From Allomuricauda sp. M10 (GTDB taxonomy: Bacteria; Bacteroidota; Bacteroidia; Flavobacteriales; Flavobacteriaceae), in assembly GCF_020782875.1 (NCBI RefSeq), contig NZ_JAJGBN010000001.1, positions 744,001-808,000 on the forward strand: a DNA stretch of 64,000 nucleotides, read 5' to 3'. Positions 56,880-64,000 of this stretch are shown piece by piece; position 1 is the first letter of the stretch, and the number at the start of each line of letters is the position of its first letter. The notes beneath the pieces were generated by a model. It ran no database searches, was not told the origin of the DNA, and saw only the letters and a list, made by a program, of their open reading frames with translations. A program made the translations under genes and the position numbers.

Positions 56880-57646
56880 TTATCCAATTGTATAAAGCGG
56901 TCGTCGACCACGGCTTGTACAGTGTCCACTTTCTTAAAATAATCGATGATGGCATTGCGGAGCAGATAATCCGTATCGGTAACGGAAACCATATCATCAA
57001 AAAAACCGATACTGGCTCCGCCCTGTACCAAATAATCGGAAGTGGCCACGTAATAATTTCGACTTTCATCAAAAGGTTTGCCCTGAATGTTCACTGATTC
57101 CAATGCGCCATTTTTATCGGTCACGATTTGCATGCCCGATATGGGATGTCTGCGGGTGGCCTTGGTCAAAAAGTCGATTAACTTACGCACTGCGGTGCCG
57201 TTCAGTTCCACCACTTCAATATAATTTTCAAAAGGCATTACCTCATAGGCGTTACGCGCCGTTACCTTTCCTGCGGATATGATGGAACGAACCCCGCCAT
57301 AGTTCAATACCACAAAATCCAGATCCTTTCCGGTCCTTGATTTAAAGATGGGTGCGGTCTCCGAAAAAACAATGTCCGCCATCAAATTCCCCATGGAGGT
57401 ATTGCGTTCGCCATCATCCAACAACAATGATTTTGGCGCAATGGCCAAGGTGCTGTCCAATACCTCATTTATTCGGTTTCGGAAGGGTTCAATAAAGCTG
57501 GAAATGGAATCGGTCTCCTCGATCGAGGCATCAATGGGAAGCTGTTTTCCCTGGATTTCGGTAAGGGCTCCCGTATCATTTTTACAAGAAGCCAAAAAAC
57601 AAAAAGTTACAATTGCAACAAATTGTTTGAATTTTAAATCATTCAC
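56876..57646 (-). CDS. 5'-nucleotidase, C-terminal (substrate-binding) domain as a separate lipoprotein
   Basis: A 256-residue protein equal to the C-terminal domain of UshA-type 5'-nucleotidases (NYGGVRSIISAGKVTARNAYEVMPFENY and IDYFKKVDT near the end), with its own signal ending F-L-A-S-C. In whole enzymes this domain binds the nucleoside. I place the start at a GTG at 57646 since the lipoprotein signal begins there and no ATG is available; the open frame upstream to 57832 overlaps the divergent gene. The gene precedes the catalytic-domain gene on the same strand, overlapping it by 4 bases. Confidence 0.85.
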   Translation of the reverse strand: MNDLKFKQFVAIVTFCFLASCKNDTGALTEIQGKQLPIDASIEETDSISSFIEPFRNRINEVLDSTLAIAPKSLLLDDGERNTSMGNLMADIVFSETAPIFKSRTGKDLDFVVLNYGGVRSIISAGKVTARNAYEVMPFENYIEVVELNGTAVRKLIDFLTKATRRHPISGMQIVTDKNGALESVNIQGKPFDESRNYYVATSDYLVQGGASIGFFDDMVSVTDTDYLLRNAIIDYFKKVDTVQAVVDDRFIQLDK

Positions 57647-57682
57647 GTACGTATCTTTGTTAAGTCGTCTTGGTAGATTAAT

Positions 57683-57690
57683 TACCTTTG
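57683..57690 (+). promoter_or_regulatory. -7 promoter box 5 bases before the DUF6913 gene
   Basis: TACCTTTG matches TAnnTTTG and ends 5 bases before the ATG at 57696; TTG at 57657-57659 is 23 bases upstream. A leaderless or almost leaderless mRNA for the DUF6913-dapA pair is predicted. A second box, TATCTTTG, lies at 57652-57659. Confidence 0.45.
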
Positions 57691-57695
57691 TAAAA

Positions 57696-58241
57696 ATGCA
57701 CAAAAATATGTTTATAAAGGGACTCCAGGTCAAATTTAAGGTTAAATCTGGGCTTAAATATTTAAAGGAGGAAATGGAAAAACCTCCTTTGCCCTTGGCC
57801 AGGGAGAAAGGGATTACCAGTGTGGGATGCATTGTGGATGTAGATCACTTTTCCAACGCGGAGGCCTTTTATGAGTTGATAGAGGAATTTTCCCTAAGAC
57901 CGAATGCCATCAAGATTATTGGCTATAAAAGGGAATACGATAAAAATTCCCCCTATGCCATCCAGATGTTTTCTGATCGGGACTTAGGATGGAAAGGCCA
58001 GATTGAAAATGGGTATGCCCTGGAATTTTTAGGTAGGGAATACGATATGCTCATCAACTATTATGATGAGGATATTTTGATGATGAAATTGTTGTCAGTA
58101 AAAACCCAGGCCAGGTTGAAGGTTGGATTGGGGTCTCAAGATTCCAAGGTCAATGATTTGATTTTGAACACTCCCATAAAAGATTTTAAGCTTTTTAAGA
58201 GTGAATTAAAAAAATATTTGAAGGTATTAAACGAAATATAA
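57696..58241 (+). CDS. DUF6913-like protein upstream of dapA
   Basis: A 181-residue soluble protein with a basic N-terminus ([20 protein letters not shown]), a [20 protein letters not shown] segment and no signal peptide or membrane helix. It resembles the DUF6913 family that accompanies dapA in flavobacteria; no function is known. I start it at ATG 57696, which fits the promoter box and avoids overlap with the divergent 5'-nucleotidase gene. Its stop overlaps the dapA start by one base (TAATG), so they are co-translated. Confidence 0.78.
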   Translation: MHKNMFIKGLQVKFKVKSGLKYLKEEMEKPPLPLAREKGITSVGCIVDVDHFSNAEAFYELIEEFSLRPNAIKIIGYKREYDKNSPYAIQMFSDRDLGWKGQIENGYALEFLGREYDMLINYYDEDILMMKLLSVKTQARLKVGLGSQDSKVNDLILNTPIKDFKLFKSELKKYLKVLNEI

Positions 58242-59131
58242 TGGAACAATTGTTAGGAACCGGAGTTGCGTTGGTCACCCCTTTTAACGAGGATCTGTCC
58301 GTAGATGTGGCAGCCTTGGAGCGCATTGTGGAGCACAGTGTGCAGGGTGGAGTGGAATATTTGGTGGTGTTGGGAACAACGGCCGAATCTGCAACCTTGT
58401 CCAAATCCGAGAAACAATTGGTTGTAGATGTGGTGGTCCGTGCCAATGCAGGTCGACTACCGCTTGTATTGGGCATTGGGGGTAATAACACCATGGCCTT
58501 GGTGGAGGAATTAAAAACCACTGATCTAAGCGATTTTGATGCGGTTCTTTCCGTGTCCCCATACTACAACAAACCGACCCAAGAGGGTATTTTCCGTCAT
58601 TTCAAGGCATTGGCAGAGGCATCTCCAAAACCTATCATTTTATATAATGTGCCTTCCAGAACAGGCAGTAACATGCTTCCTGAAACAACCTTAAGGTTGG
58701 CACATGAGGTTCCCAATATTGTGGCGATCAAAGAAGCTTGTGGCGATATGGCCCAAATCAATAAGATCATCCAAAACAAACCGGAAGGTTTTATGGTCAT
58801 TTCCGGAGATGATATCACTGCTTTGCCTACTGTATTGGCCGGTGGGGCAGGGGTAATTTCCGTTTTGGGACAAGGATTGCCGGCTCAACTTTCCAATATG
58901 ATCCGTTTGGGGCTTTCGGGTGACTCAGAGGAAGCGTATGAAATCCACAATAGCTTATCCCAGCTCATGAACCAAATTTTTGAGGAAGGGAACCCTGCGG
59001 GCATCAAAAGTGTTTTTGAAAACTTAGGGTTGGCCAGCGCAACCGTTCGTTTACCCTTGGTTGAAGCAAGTGCCACATTGAAGAATAAAATCGGTTTGTC
59101 CTTGAAGGCATTGGACAAGGCACATGTTTAA
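58241..59131 (+). CDS. dapA: 4-hydroxy-tetrahydrodipicolinate synthase
   Basis: DapA condenses pyruvate with aspartate semialdehyde, the committed step to diaminopimelate and lysine. The 296-residue TIM-barrel enzyme has [10 protein letters not shown], the catalytic Tyr in LYNVPSRTG and the Schiff-base Lys in AIKEACGD. Length is normal. It is coupled to the preceding DUF6913 gene by a one-base overlap and followed by a 108-base gap before bamD. dapF elsewhere in the window acts later in the same pathway. Confidence 0.96.
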   Translation: MEQLLGTGVALVTPFNEDLSVDVAALERIVEHSVQGGVEYLVVLGTTAESATLSKSEKQLVVDVVVRANAGRLPLVLGIGGNNTMALVEELKTTDLSDFDAVLSVSPYYNKPTQEGIFRHFKALAEASPKPIILYNVPSRTGSNMLPETTLRLAHEVPNIVAIKEACGDMAQINKIIQNKPEGFMVISGDDITALPTVLAGGAGVISVLGQGLPAQLSNMIRLGLSGDSEEAYEIHNSLSQLMNQIFEEGNPAGIKSVFENLGLASATVRLPLVEASATLKNKIGLSLKALDKAHV

Positions 59132-59227
59132 AATTCGTTAAAAGTTCCCCAAAACCTTGCAGGAACCACATTTTGCCCGTTACATTTGGGAGCGGTAAAT
59201 TCTTTTTTTAAATCCGTTCATTATCAC

Positions 59228-59235
59228 TAATTTTG
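59228..59235 (+). promoter_or_regulatory. -7 promoter box 4 bases before bamD
   Basis: TAATTTTG matches TAnnTTTG and ends 4 bases before the ATG at 59240, so transcription should begin at or beside the start codon. Confidence 0.45.
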
Positions 59236-59239
59236 CAAA

Positions 59240-60067
59240 ATGTTTTTGAAAATGAGGTCAATACTCCTTCTTTGCTTCGCAGCCATTCTCCTAACCTCCT
59301 GTAGCGAGTACCAAAAGGTGCTCAAGAACACCGATGTTGGGCCCAAGTATGATATGGCCGAAAAGTTGTACAACGAAGGGGACTACAAAAGGGCCGTTCG
59401 TCTGTTCGAACAGATAGCCCCAAAATATGTGGGTAAGCCACAAGGGGAGCGCGTCATGTTCTTTTTCGCGGATTCCTATTTCAAGACAAAGGATTACTAT
59501 CTGGCTGGTTATCAGTTTGAGCGTTTTGTAAAATCCTACCCAAGGAGCGAGAAGATCCAAGAAGCTACCTTCTTGGGAGCCAAAAGCTACTACATGCTTT
59601 CTCCCAATTTCTCTTTAGATCAAACCGATACGGACAAAGCCCTAGCCAAATTGCAGGTATTCATCAACAATTATCCGGATTCCGAGTATTTTGATGAAGC
59701 CAATGCCATGGCCAAGGAATTGACCACCAAAAAAGAAAAGAAACAATTGGAAATTGCCAAGCAATACAATAAAATTGGTGCTTGGGATTTACCAAGATTG
59801 GTTTCGGCCATTAAGGCTTTTGATAATTTTGTGACGGACAATCCGGGTTCCGTTTATAGGGAAGAAGCATTGTACTACCGAATAGAGGCTTGGGCCAATT
59901 TGGCTTTTTACAGTACTTTGGACAAAAAACAAGAGCGTTTGAACGAAGCTTTGGGGTCGTACAACACCCTGATGAGGTATTACCCAGAGTCGAAGTTTAA
60001 GGATGATGCGGACAAATTGGCCGAGAAAATCCAAAAAGAATTGAGTGCATTTACCATTTCAAAATAA
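59240..60067 (+). CDS. bamD: Outer membrane protein assembly factor BamD
   Basis: BamD is the essential lipoprotein of the BAM complex that inserts beta-barrel proteins into the outer membrane. The 275-residue product has a signal with lipobox L-T-S-C, then TPR repeats (YNEGDYKRAVRLFEQIAPKY, FFADSYFKTKDYYLAGYQFE). It is the first gene of the bamD-rpoZ-coaBC-DUF4835-recN cluster that is conserved in Flavobacteriaceae; rpoZ follows after 20 bases. The ATG at 59240 is the first after the promoter box. Confidence 0.93.
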   Translation: MFLKMRSILLLCFAAILLTSCSEYQKVLKNTDVGPKYDMAEKLYNEGDYKRAVRLFEQIAPKYVGKPQGERVMFFFADSYFKTKDYYLAGYQFERFVKSYPRSEKIQEATFLGAKSYYMLSPNFSLDQTDTDKALAKLQVFINNYPDSEYFDEANAMAKELTTKKEKKQLEIAKQYNKIGAWDLPRLVSAIKAFDNFVTDNPGSVYREEALYYRIEAWANLAFYSTLDKKQERLNEALGSYNTLMRYYPESKFKDDADKLAEKIQKELSAFTISK

Positions 60068-60087
60068 AAGTTTTTAAACAGTTGCAT

Positions 60088-60414
60088 ATGCAAGATTTGA
60101 AAAATACTAAAGCCGCAGTTTCCACTGTTACCTTGAACAGGAACGAATTTGATACCAGCACTGGTAACATTTATGAGGCTATTTCCATTGCTTCCAAAAG
60201 AGCCATCCAGATCAATTCTGAAATAAAAAAGGAATTGTTGGAGAAGTTGGAGGAGTTCGCTACTTACAGCGATAGTTTAGAGGAAGTTTTTGAGAACAAG
60301 GAGCAAATCGAAGTTTCCAAGTTCTACGAAAAATTGCCAAAACCACACGCCTTGGCCGTTCAAGAGTGGTTGGAAGACAAAATCTATTACAGAAACACAG
60401 AGAAAGACGCCTAA
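60088..60414 (+). CDS. rpoZ: DNA-directed RNA polymerase subunit omega
   Basis: A 108-residue protein of the Rpb6/omega family in the form typical of Bacteroidota. The segment GNIYEAISIASKRAIQINSE corresponds to the conserved omega helix that latches onto beta-prime; the rest, ending in LPKPHALAVQEWLEDKIYY, is lineage specific. ATG 60088 (MQDLKNTKA) is used rather than a TTG two codons upstream. It lies between bamD and coaBC with short gaps of 20 and 3 bases, so it is co-transcribed. Confidence 0.9.
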   Translation: MQDLKNTKAAVSTVTLNRNEFDTSTGNIYEAISIASKRAIQINSEIKKELLEKLEEFATYSDSLEEVFENKEQIEVSKFYEKLPKPHALAVQEWLEDKIYYRNTEKDA

Positions 60415-60417
60415 GAG

Positions 60418-61623
60418 ATGCTTGGCGGTAAAAAAATCCTTTTGGGTATTTCCGGGGGAATTGCCGCATACAAGGCTACATTTCTTGTTAGGTTATTCAT
60501 AAAAGCTGGCGCTCAGGTCAAAATAGTAATGACCCAGAGCGCCAGCTCTTTTGTTTCCCCTCTCACATTGTCTACCCTTTCCAAAAATCCCGTTCTGATG
60601 GATTTTGTGAACGAGGAAGACGGTTCCCTGTCATGGAACAATCATGTGGAATTAGGGTTGTGGGCCGATATCATGCTAATCGCTCCAGCCACTGCCAACA
60701 CCTTGTCCAAAATGGCAAACGGGGTGTGTGATAATCTGCTATTAGCATCTTATTTGTCCGCTAAATGTCCGGTCTATTTTGCCCCGGCCATGGATTTGGA
60801 CATGTACAAACACCCATCCACCAAAAACTCCATTGAAAAACTGCAATCGTACGGTAATGTGATGATTCCTGCCGAATCAGGGGAACTCGCTAGTGGCTTG
60901 CATGGGGAAGGGCGTATGGCCGAACCTGAAAATATCGTTCGGTTTATTGAAAAACATTTGGCCGAAGGACTTCCATTGAGCGGTAAAAAAGTGATGATCA
61001 CGGCCGGGCCAACGTATGAAGCCATTGATCCAGTCCGATTTTTGGGGAACAAATCCACAGGAGCCATGGGCTTTGAATTGGCCCAAAAAGCAGCTGATAT
61101 GGGAGCGGAAGTCGTATTGGTTTCTGGACCGACCCATCTCTCCATAACACATTCCGGTATTCAATTGGTTCGGGTAACATCGGCACAAGAAATGTATGAG
61201 GCCTGCCATAAGGTCTATTCTGATATGGATATTGCCATTTGCGCTGCGGCTGTGGCGGATTATCGTCCCAAGCATGTGGCCAGCGAAAAGATCAAGAAGA
61301 AGGAAGGGGATATGTTTTTGGAACTGGAACGCAATCCTGATATTCTTTTATCCTTGGGAGAAATCAAAAAGCACCAGTTTTTGGTGGGATTCGCCTTGGA
61401 GACCGAAAACGAACTTGAAAATGCCAAAGGAAAGCTACAACGCAAGCATTTGGATGGCATCGTGCTAAATTCCCTGAAAGATGATGGGGCAGGATTCGGG
61501 GGAACTACCAATAAAATTACTTTTATAGATAAGAATTTGGAGATTAAAACGTTTGGTTTGAAGACGAAGCCCGAAGTGGCCTCGGATATTTGGGACGAAA
61601 TCATCTCCAGAATCCATGCGTAA
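60418..61623 (+). CDS. coaBC: Bifunctional phosphopantothenoylcysteine decarboxylase/synthetase
   Basis: CoaBC joins cysteine to 4'-phosphopantothenate (CoaB, C-terminal half) and decarboxylates the product (CoaC, N-terminal half) in coenzyme A synthesis. The 401-residue protein has the flavoprotein start KILLGISGGIAAYKA, the catalytic His in NNHVELGLWAD, the PATANTLSKMANGVCDNLL segment, and from about residue 190 the synthetase MITAGPTYEAIDPVRFLGN. It overlaps the DUF4835 gene by 8 bases. Confidence 0.96.
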   Translation: MLGGKKILLGISGGIAAYKATFLVRLFIKAGAQVKIVMTQSASSFVSPLTLSTLSKNPVLMDFVNEEDGSLSWNNHVELGLWADIMLIAPATANTLSKMANGVCDNLLLASYLSAKCPVYFAPAMDLDMYKHPSTKNSIEKLQSYGNVMIPAESGELASGLHGEGRMAEPENIVRFIEKHLAEGLPLSGKKVMITAGPTYEAIDPVRFLGNKSTGAMGFELAQKAADMGAEVVLVSGPTHLSITHSGIQLVRVTSAQEMYEACHKVYSDMDIAICAAAVADYRPKHVASEKIKKKEGDMFLELERNPDILLSLGEIKKHQFLVGFALETENELENAKGKLQRKHLDGIVLNSLKDDGAGFGGTTNKITFIDKNLEIKTFGLKTKPEVASDIWDEIISRIHA

Positions 61624-62506
61624 CGTACTGATTTTCATTTTTTTTCTTGCGATTTCAACAGTAGTTCCCGCTCAGGAACTAAACTGCGCCATCACCGTGA
61701 ACTCTGATCAGGTTGGGCAGACCAATCAGCAGATTTTCAGAACATTGGAACGTTCCTTGAACGACTTTGTCAACAAGAACAAATGGACCAATCGTGTCTA
61801 CCGTGAAAACGAAAAGGTCAATGCGCGGATGTTCATCACGGTGACCCAATACGAATCGGACCGTTTCGAAGCCAACATCCAAATTCAATCATCTCGACCT
61901 GTTTTCAATACCAGTTATGAAAGTCCTGTTTTCAATTATAAGGACGATGCCTTTAATTTTCAATACCAAGAATTCCAGCCGTTGGTTTACAATCCCAATT
62001 CGTTCGATTCCAACTTGGTCGCGGTAATTTCGTACTATGTGTATGTGATCCTAGGGTTGGATGCGGATACGTTCTCATTGGAAGGGGGCAACGATTATTA
62101 CCGATTGGCCCAAAATATTGTAACCCAAGCACAAAGTTCCAACTATAGTGGATGGAGCCAGGAAACGGGAACCAGAACGCGTTTTGAATTGGTGGACAAT
62201 CTGTTGAGCAATTCTTTTAGGGAATATCGGGTGGCCATGTACAATTACCACAGAAAGGGCCTCGATATCCTTGCCGATAACAACAGCACAGGCAAACAGA
62301 TTGTTGCGGGTAGTCTCCGATTGTTTGAAACCTTGATCAAGCGTAGGCCGAATGCCTTTTTGATCCAGACCTTTTTCGATGCCAAATCGGACGAAATCAA
62401 GAATGTCTTTTCCGATGGGCCAAAAGTTGACATGGTCAAACTCAAGGAAACCCTGAACAAAGTGGCCCCATTTTATTCCTCCACCTGGAATGAGATAAAT
62501 TACTAG
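61616..62506 (+). CDS. Exported DUF4835 family protein
   Basis: A 296-residue protein with a signal peptide (about residues 1-20, ending VPAQ) and a domain starting ELNCAITVNSDQVGQTNQQIF that matches DUF4835, a Bacteroidota-only family. Some annotation pipelines link it to the type IX secretion component PorD; I cannot confirm that from sequence, and no other secretion genes are near. Its ATG overlaps the coaBC end by 8 bases, and recN follows 46 bases after its stop. Confidence 0.88.
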   Translation: MRNVLIFIFFLAISTVVPAQELNCAITVNSDQVGQTNQQIFRTLERSLNDFVNKNKWTNRVYRENEKVNARMFITVTQYESDRFEANIQIQSSRPVFNTSYESPVFNYKDDAFNFQYQEFQPLVYNPNSFDSNLVAVISYYVYVILGLDADTFSLEGGNDYYRLAQNIVTQAQSSNYSGWSQETGTRTRFELVDNLLSNSFREYRVAMYNYHRKGLDILADNNSTGKQIVAGSLRLFETLIKRRPNAFLIQTFFDAKSDEIKNVFSDGPKVDMVKLKETLNKVAPFYSSTWNEINY

Positions 62507-62552
62507 TGCATTTCTACAAAAGAGATTTATCTTTACGGCAAAATCTTCAGAA

Positions 62553-64000
62553 TTGCTGGCAAATCTTTCCATTCAAAATTACGCACTGATTGATGATGTG
62601 AGCGTTGCATTCACCAACGGGTTCACCACTATTACAGGTGAGACCGGAGCGGGAAAATCCATTCTATTGGGTGGGCTTTCCTTGGTTTTGGGGAAACGCG
62701 CCGACCTTTCATCCCTCAAAAATGAGGAGCAAAAGTGCGTGATCGAAGCGGAGTTCGACATTTCAAAATACCAATTACGGCAATTCTTTATTGACAATGA
62801 TCTGGATTATGAGGATAGGACCATTCTGCGCAGGGAAATCCTGCCCAGTGGTAAATCCAGGGCGTTCGTCAATGATTCTCCGGTAACGCTGGACGTTCTA
62901 AAGGAGCTGGGCGAACAATTGGTGGATGTGCATTCCCAACATCAGACCCTTAGACTGACAGAGAACGATTTTCAGATGAAAGTGGTAGATGCGTTGGCCG
63001 GCAATGCTGATAATCTTGGGGAATATCAAAGGTTATTGTCGCAATTGCGAAAAGTATCCAAGGAACTTCAGGAGTTGGAGACTTTTCAGTCCAATGCCGA
63101 TAAGGAACATGACTACAACAGTTTTTTGTTGGAAGAACTGGAAGCTGCCAAACTGAAGGAAGGCATGCAGGAGGCATTGGAGGTGGAATATGAGCAATTG
63201 AGTAATGTGGAGCAGATCATGGAACAATTATCTGCTGGTTATCAATTGATGAACGATGAGCAATTGGGCTTATTGGGAAGATTGGGTGACTTGAAACGCG
63301 CTTTTCAGACCCTATCGGAATTTGGTCCAGCCTACAAGGCGTTGAGTGACCGGATTCAATCAGTACTCATTGAAATGGATGATGTGGCCGCTGAGATTGA
63401 ACAGATGAAGGATTCTGTAGAAGCTGATCCGGAACGATTGGAAGTAGTAAACGGACAATTACAACAGTTATATGATCTTCAGAAAAAGCATCATACCGAT
63501 TCCGTTGCCAATTTAATTGCCATTCGGGAAGAATTGGCGATTAAGGTGGAGGCCGTAGCCAATATTGAATTCAAGATCAAGCAAAAGAATGAAGAGGTAG
63601 CACAAATGACCACTAAGGTCGATACCAGTGCGGGAAAAATACACCAGTCCAGAAAAGCTGTCATACCAAAATTGAAGGGAATGTTGGAAGAAAATCTGGC
63701 TACATTGGGCATGCCCTCAGCTAGTTTTAAGATCGAAGTAAATCCATCCAACTCCTTTAAAACCAACGGTAAAGATGATTTGATATTTTTGTTTGCTGCC
63801 AACAAGGGCTCCAGCTATGGAGAACTCAAAAAAGTGGCATCAGGAGGGGAGTTGTCCCGTATCATGTTGATTATCAAATCCATTTTGGCACAATACGAAA
63901 ACTTGCCTACCATGATGTTCGATGAGATAGACACAGGGGTTTCTGGGGAAATTTCGAACCGAATGGGGGAGATCATGCAGCAAATGAGCGGTACCATGCA
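62553..64000 (+). CDS. recN: DNA repair protein RecN (partial, runs off the window)
   Basis: The open frame extends to the end of the window, so only about 482 residues are seen. RecN is an SMC-like ATPase in double-strand-break repair. Walker A is TGETGAGKSILLGGLSLVLGK near residue 30, a central coiled coil runs from about residue 150 to 370, and near the edge the ABC signature VASGGELSRIMLIIKSI and Walker B TMMFDEIDTGVSG appear. I place the start at TTG 62553, which gives the family start M-L-A-N-L-S-I-Q-N-Y; no ATG exists between it and the in-frame stop at 62496. Confidence 0.93.
   Translation, partial: MLANLSIQNYALIDDVSVAFTNGFTTITGETGAGKSILLGGLSLVLGKRADLSSLKNEEQKCVIEAEFDISKYQLRQFFIDNDLDYEDRTILRREILPSGKSRAFVNDSPVTLDVLKELGEQLVDVHSQHQTLRLTENDFQMKVVDALAGNADNLGEYQRLLSQLRKVSKELQELETFQSNADKEHDYNSFLLEELEAAKLKEGMQEALEVEYEQLSNVEQIMEQLSAGYQLMNDEQLGLLGRLGDLKRAFQTLSEFGPAYKALSDRIQSVLIEMDDVAAEIEQMKDSVEADPERLEVVNGQLQQLYDLQKKHHTDSVANLIAIREELAIKVEAVANIEFKIKQKNEEVAQMTTKVDTSAGKIHQSRKAVIPKLKGMLEENLATLGMPSASFKIEVNPSNSFKTNGKDDLIFLFAANKGSSYGELKKVASGGELSRIMLIIKSILAQYENLPTMMFDEIDTGVSGEISNRMGEIMQQMSGTM

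Overview
The window is ordinary-looking chromosome of a member of the Bacteroidota, almost certainly a marine-type Flavobacteriaceae; a Muricauda/Flagellimonas-like genome is my guess from gene order and protein style and cannot be proved here. Supporting signs are Bacteroidota-only families (DUF4252, DUF4249, DUF4294, DUF4835, the Bacteroidota form of RNA polymerase omega), a fused SerB-SerA, lipoprotein signals, almost no Shine-Dalgarno sequences, and repeated use of the Bacteroidota -7 promoter box TAnnTTTG. I see no rRNA, tRNA, CRISPR array, insertion sequence, prophage or recognisable defence system.

Layout. 0-6.3 kb: a DUF4252 lipoprotein, a cluster of four TGTCATT-type intergenic repeats, purB with an associated small protein, a haem-binding protein, a cysteine-free sirtuin, a DsrE-like protein, a methyltransferase and an EthD-like lipoprotein. 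6.4-7.0 kb: one AT-rich orphan membrane protein. 7-16 kb: trmH, an SRPBCC protein, a GH13 amylase lipoprotein, a carboxypeptidase-like-domain protein, a DEAD-box helicase with a DbpA domain, rdgB, an ICMT-like methyltransferase and serB-serA. 16-25.5 kb: rlmH, nadC, a YihY membrane protein, priA, a LytTR regulator, the rpsF-rpsR-rplI operon, a DUF6495 protein and hisS. 25-33 kb: Nudix hydrolase, M42 peptidase, DUF4294, a gluconate-type permease and a TonB receptor/DUF4249 pair. 33-41 kb: monomeric icd, an unexplained 0.5-kb minus-strand unit with its own terminator, rplS, trmD, a coiled-coil membrane protein, a long GAPDH and an HtrA/DegP protease. 41-44 kb: a cell-wall cluster (dapF, acetyltransferase, mltG, lysozyme-like protein). 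44-51 kb: an RsmI-like methylase, a low-molecular-weight phosphatase, dnaA, a thioesterase, and the tightly overlapping ribD-HAD-EamA-YigZ operon. 50.7-54.4 kb: acetyltransferase-prmC-ligA-small protein, all overlapping. 54.6-57.6 kb: an AT-rich BspA-like surface lipoprotein and a 5'-nucleotidase split into two genes. 57.7-64 kb: DUF6913-dapA, then bamD-rpoZ-coaBC-DUF4835-recN, with recN running off the end.

Most genes work in housekeeping: translation and RNA modification (rpsF/rpsR/rplI, rplS, trmD, trmH, rlmH, hisS, prmC), DNA replication and repair (dnaA, priA, ligA, recN, rdgB), cofactors (nadC, ribD, coaBC), lysine/peptidoglycan (dapA, dapF, mltG) and envelope assembly or nutrient uptake (bamD, degP, TonB/DUF4249, DUF4835). 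I did not find a convincing new multi-gene system. The observations most worth a second look are: prmC, whose inter-domain linker appears to be made from two kinds of intergenic repeat inserted in frame; the related heptamer and TGTCATT repeat families elsewhere in the window; the orphan minus-strand unit between rplS and icd; several promoters placed so close to the start codon that leaderless mRNAs are expected; the split 5'-nucleotidase; and the zinc-site-free sirtuin.
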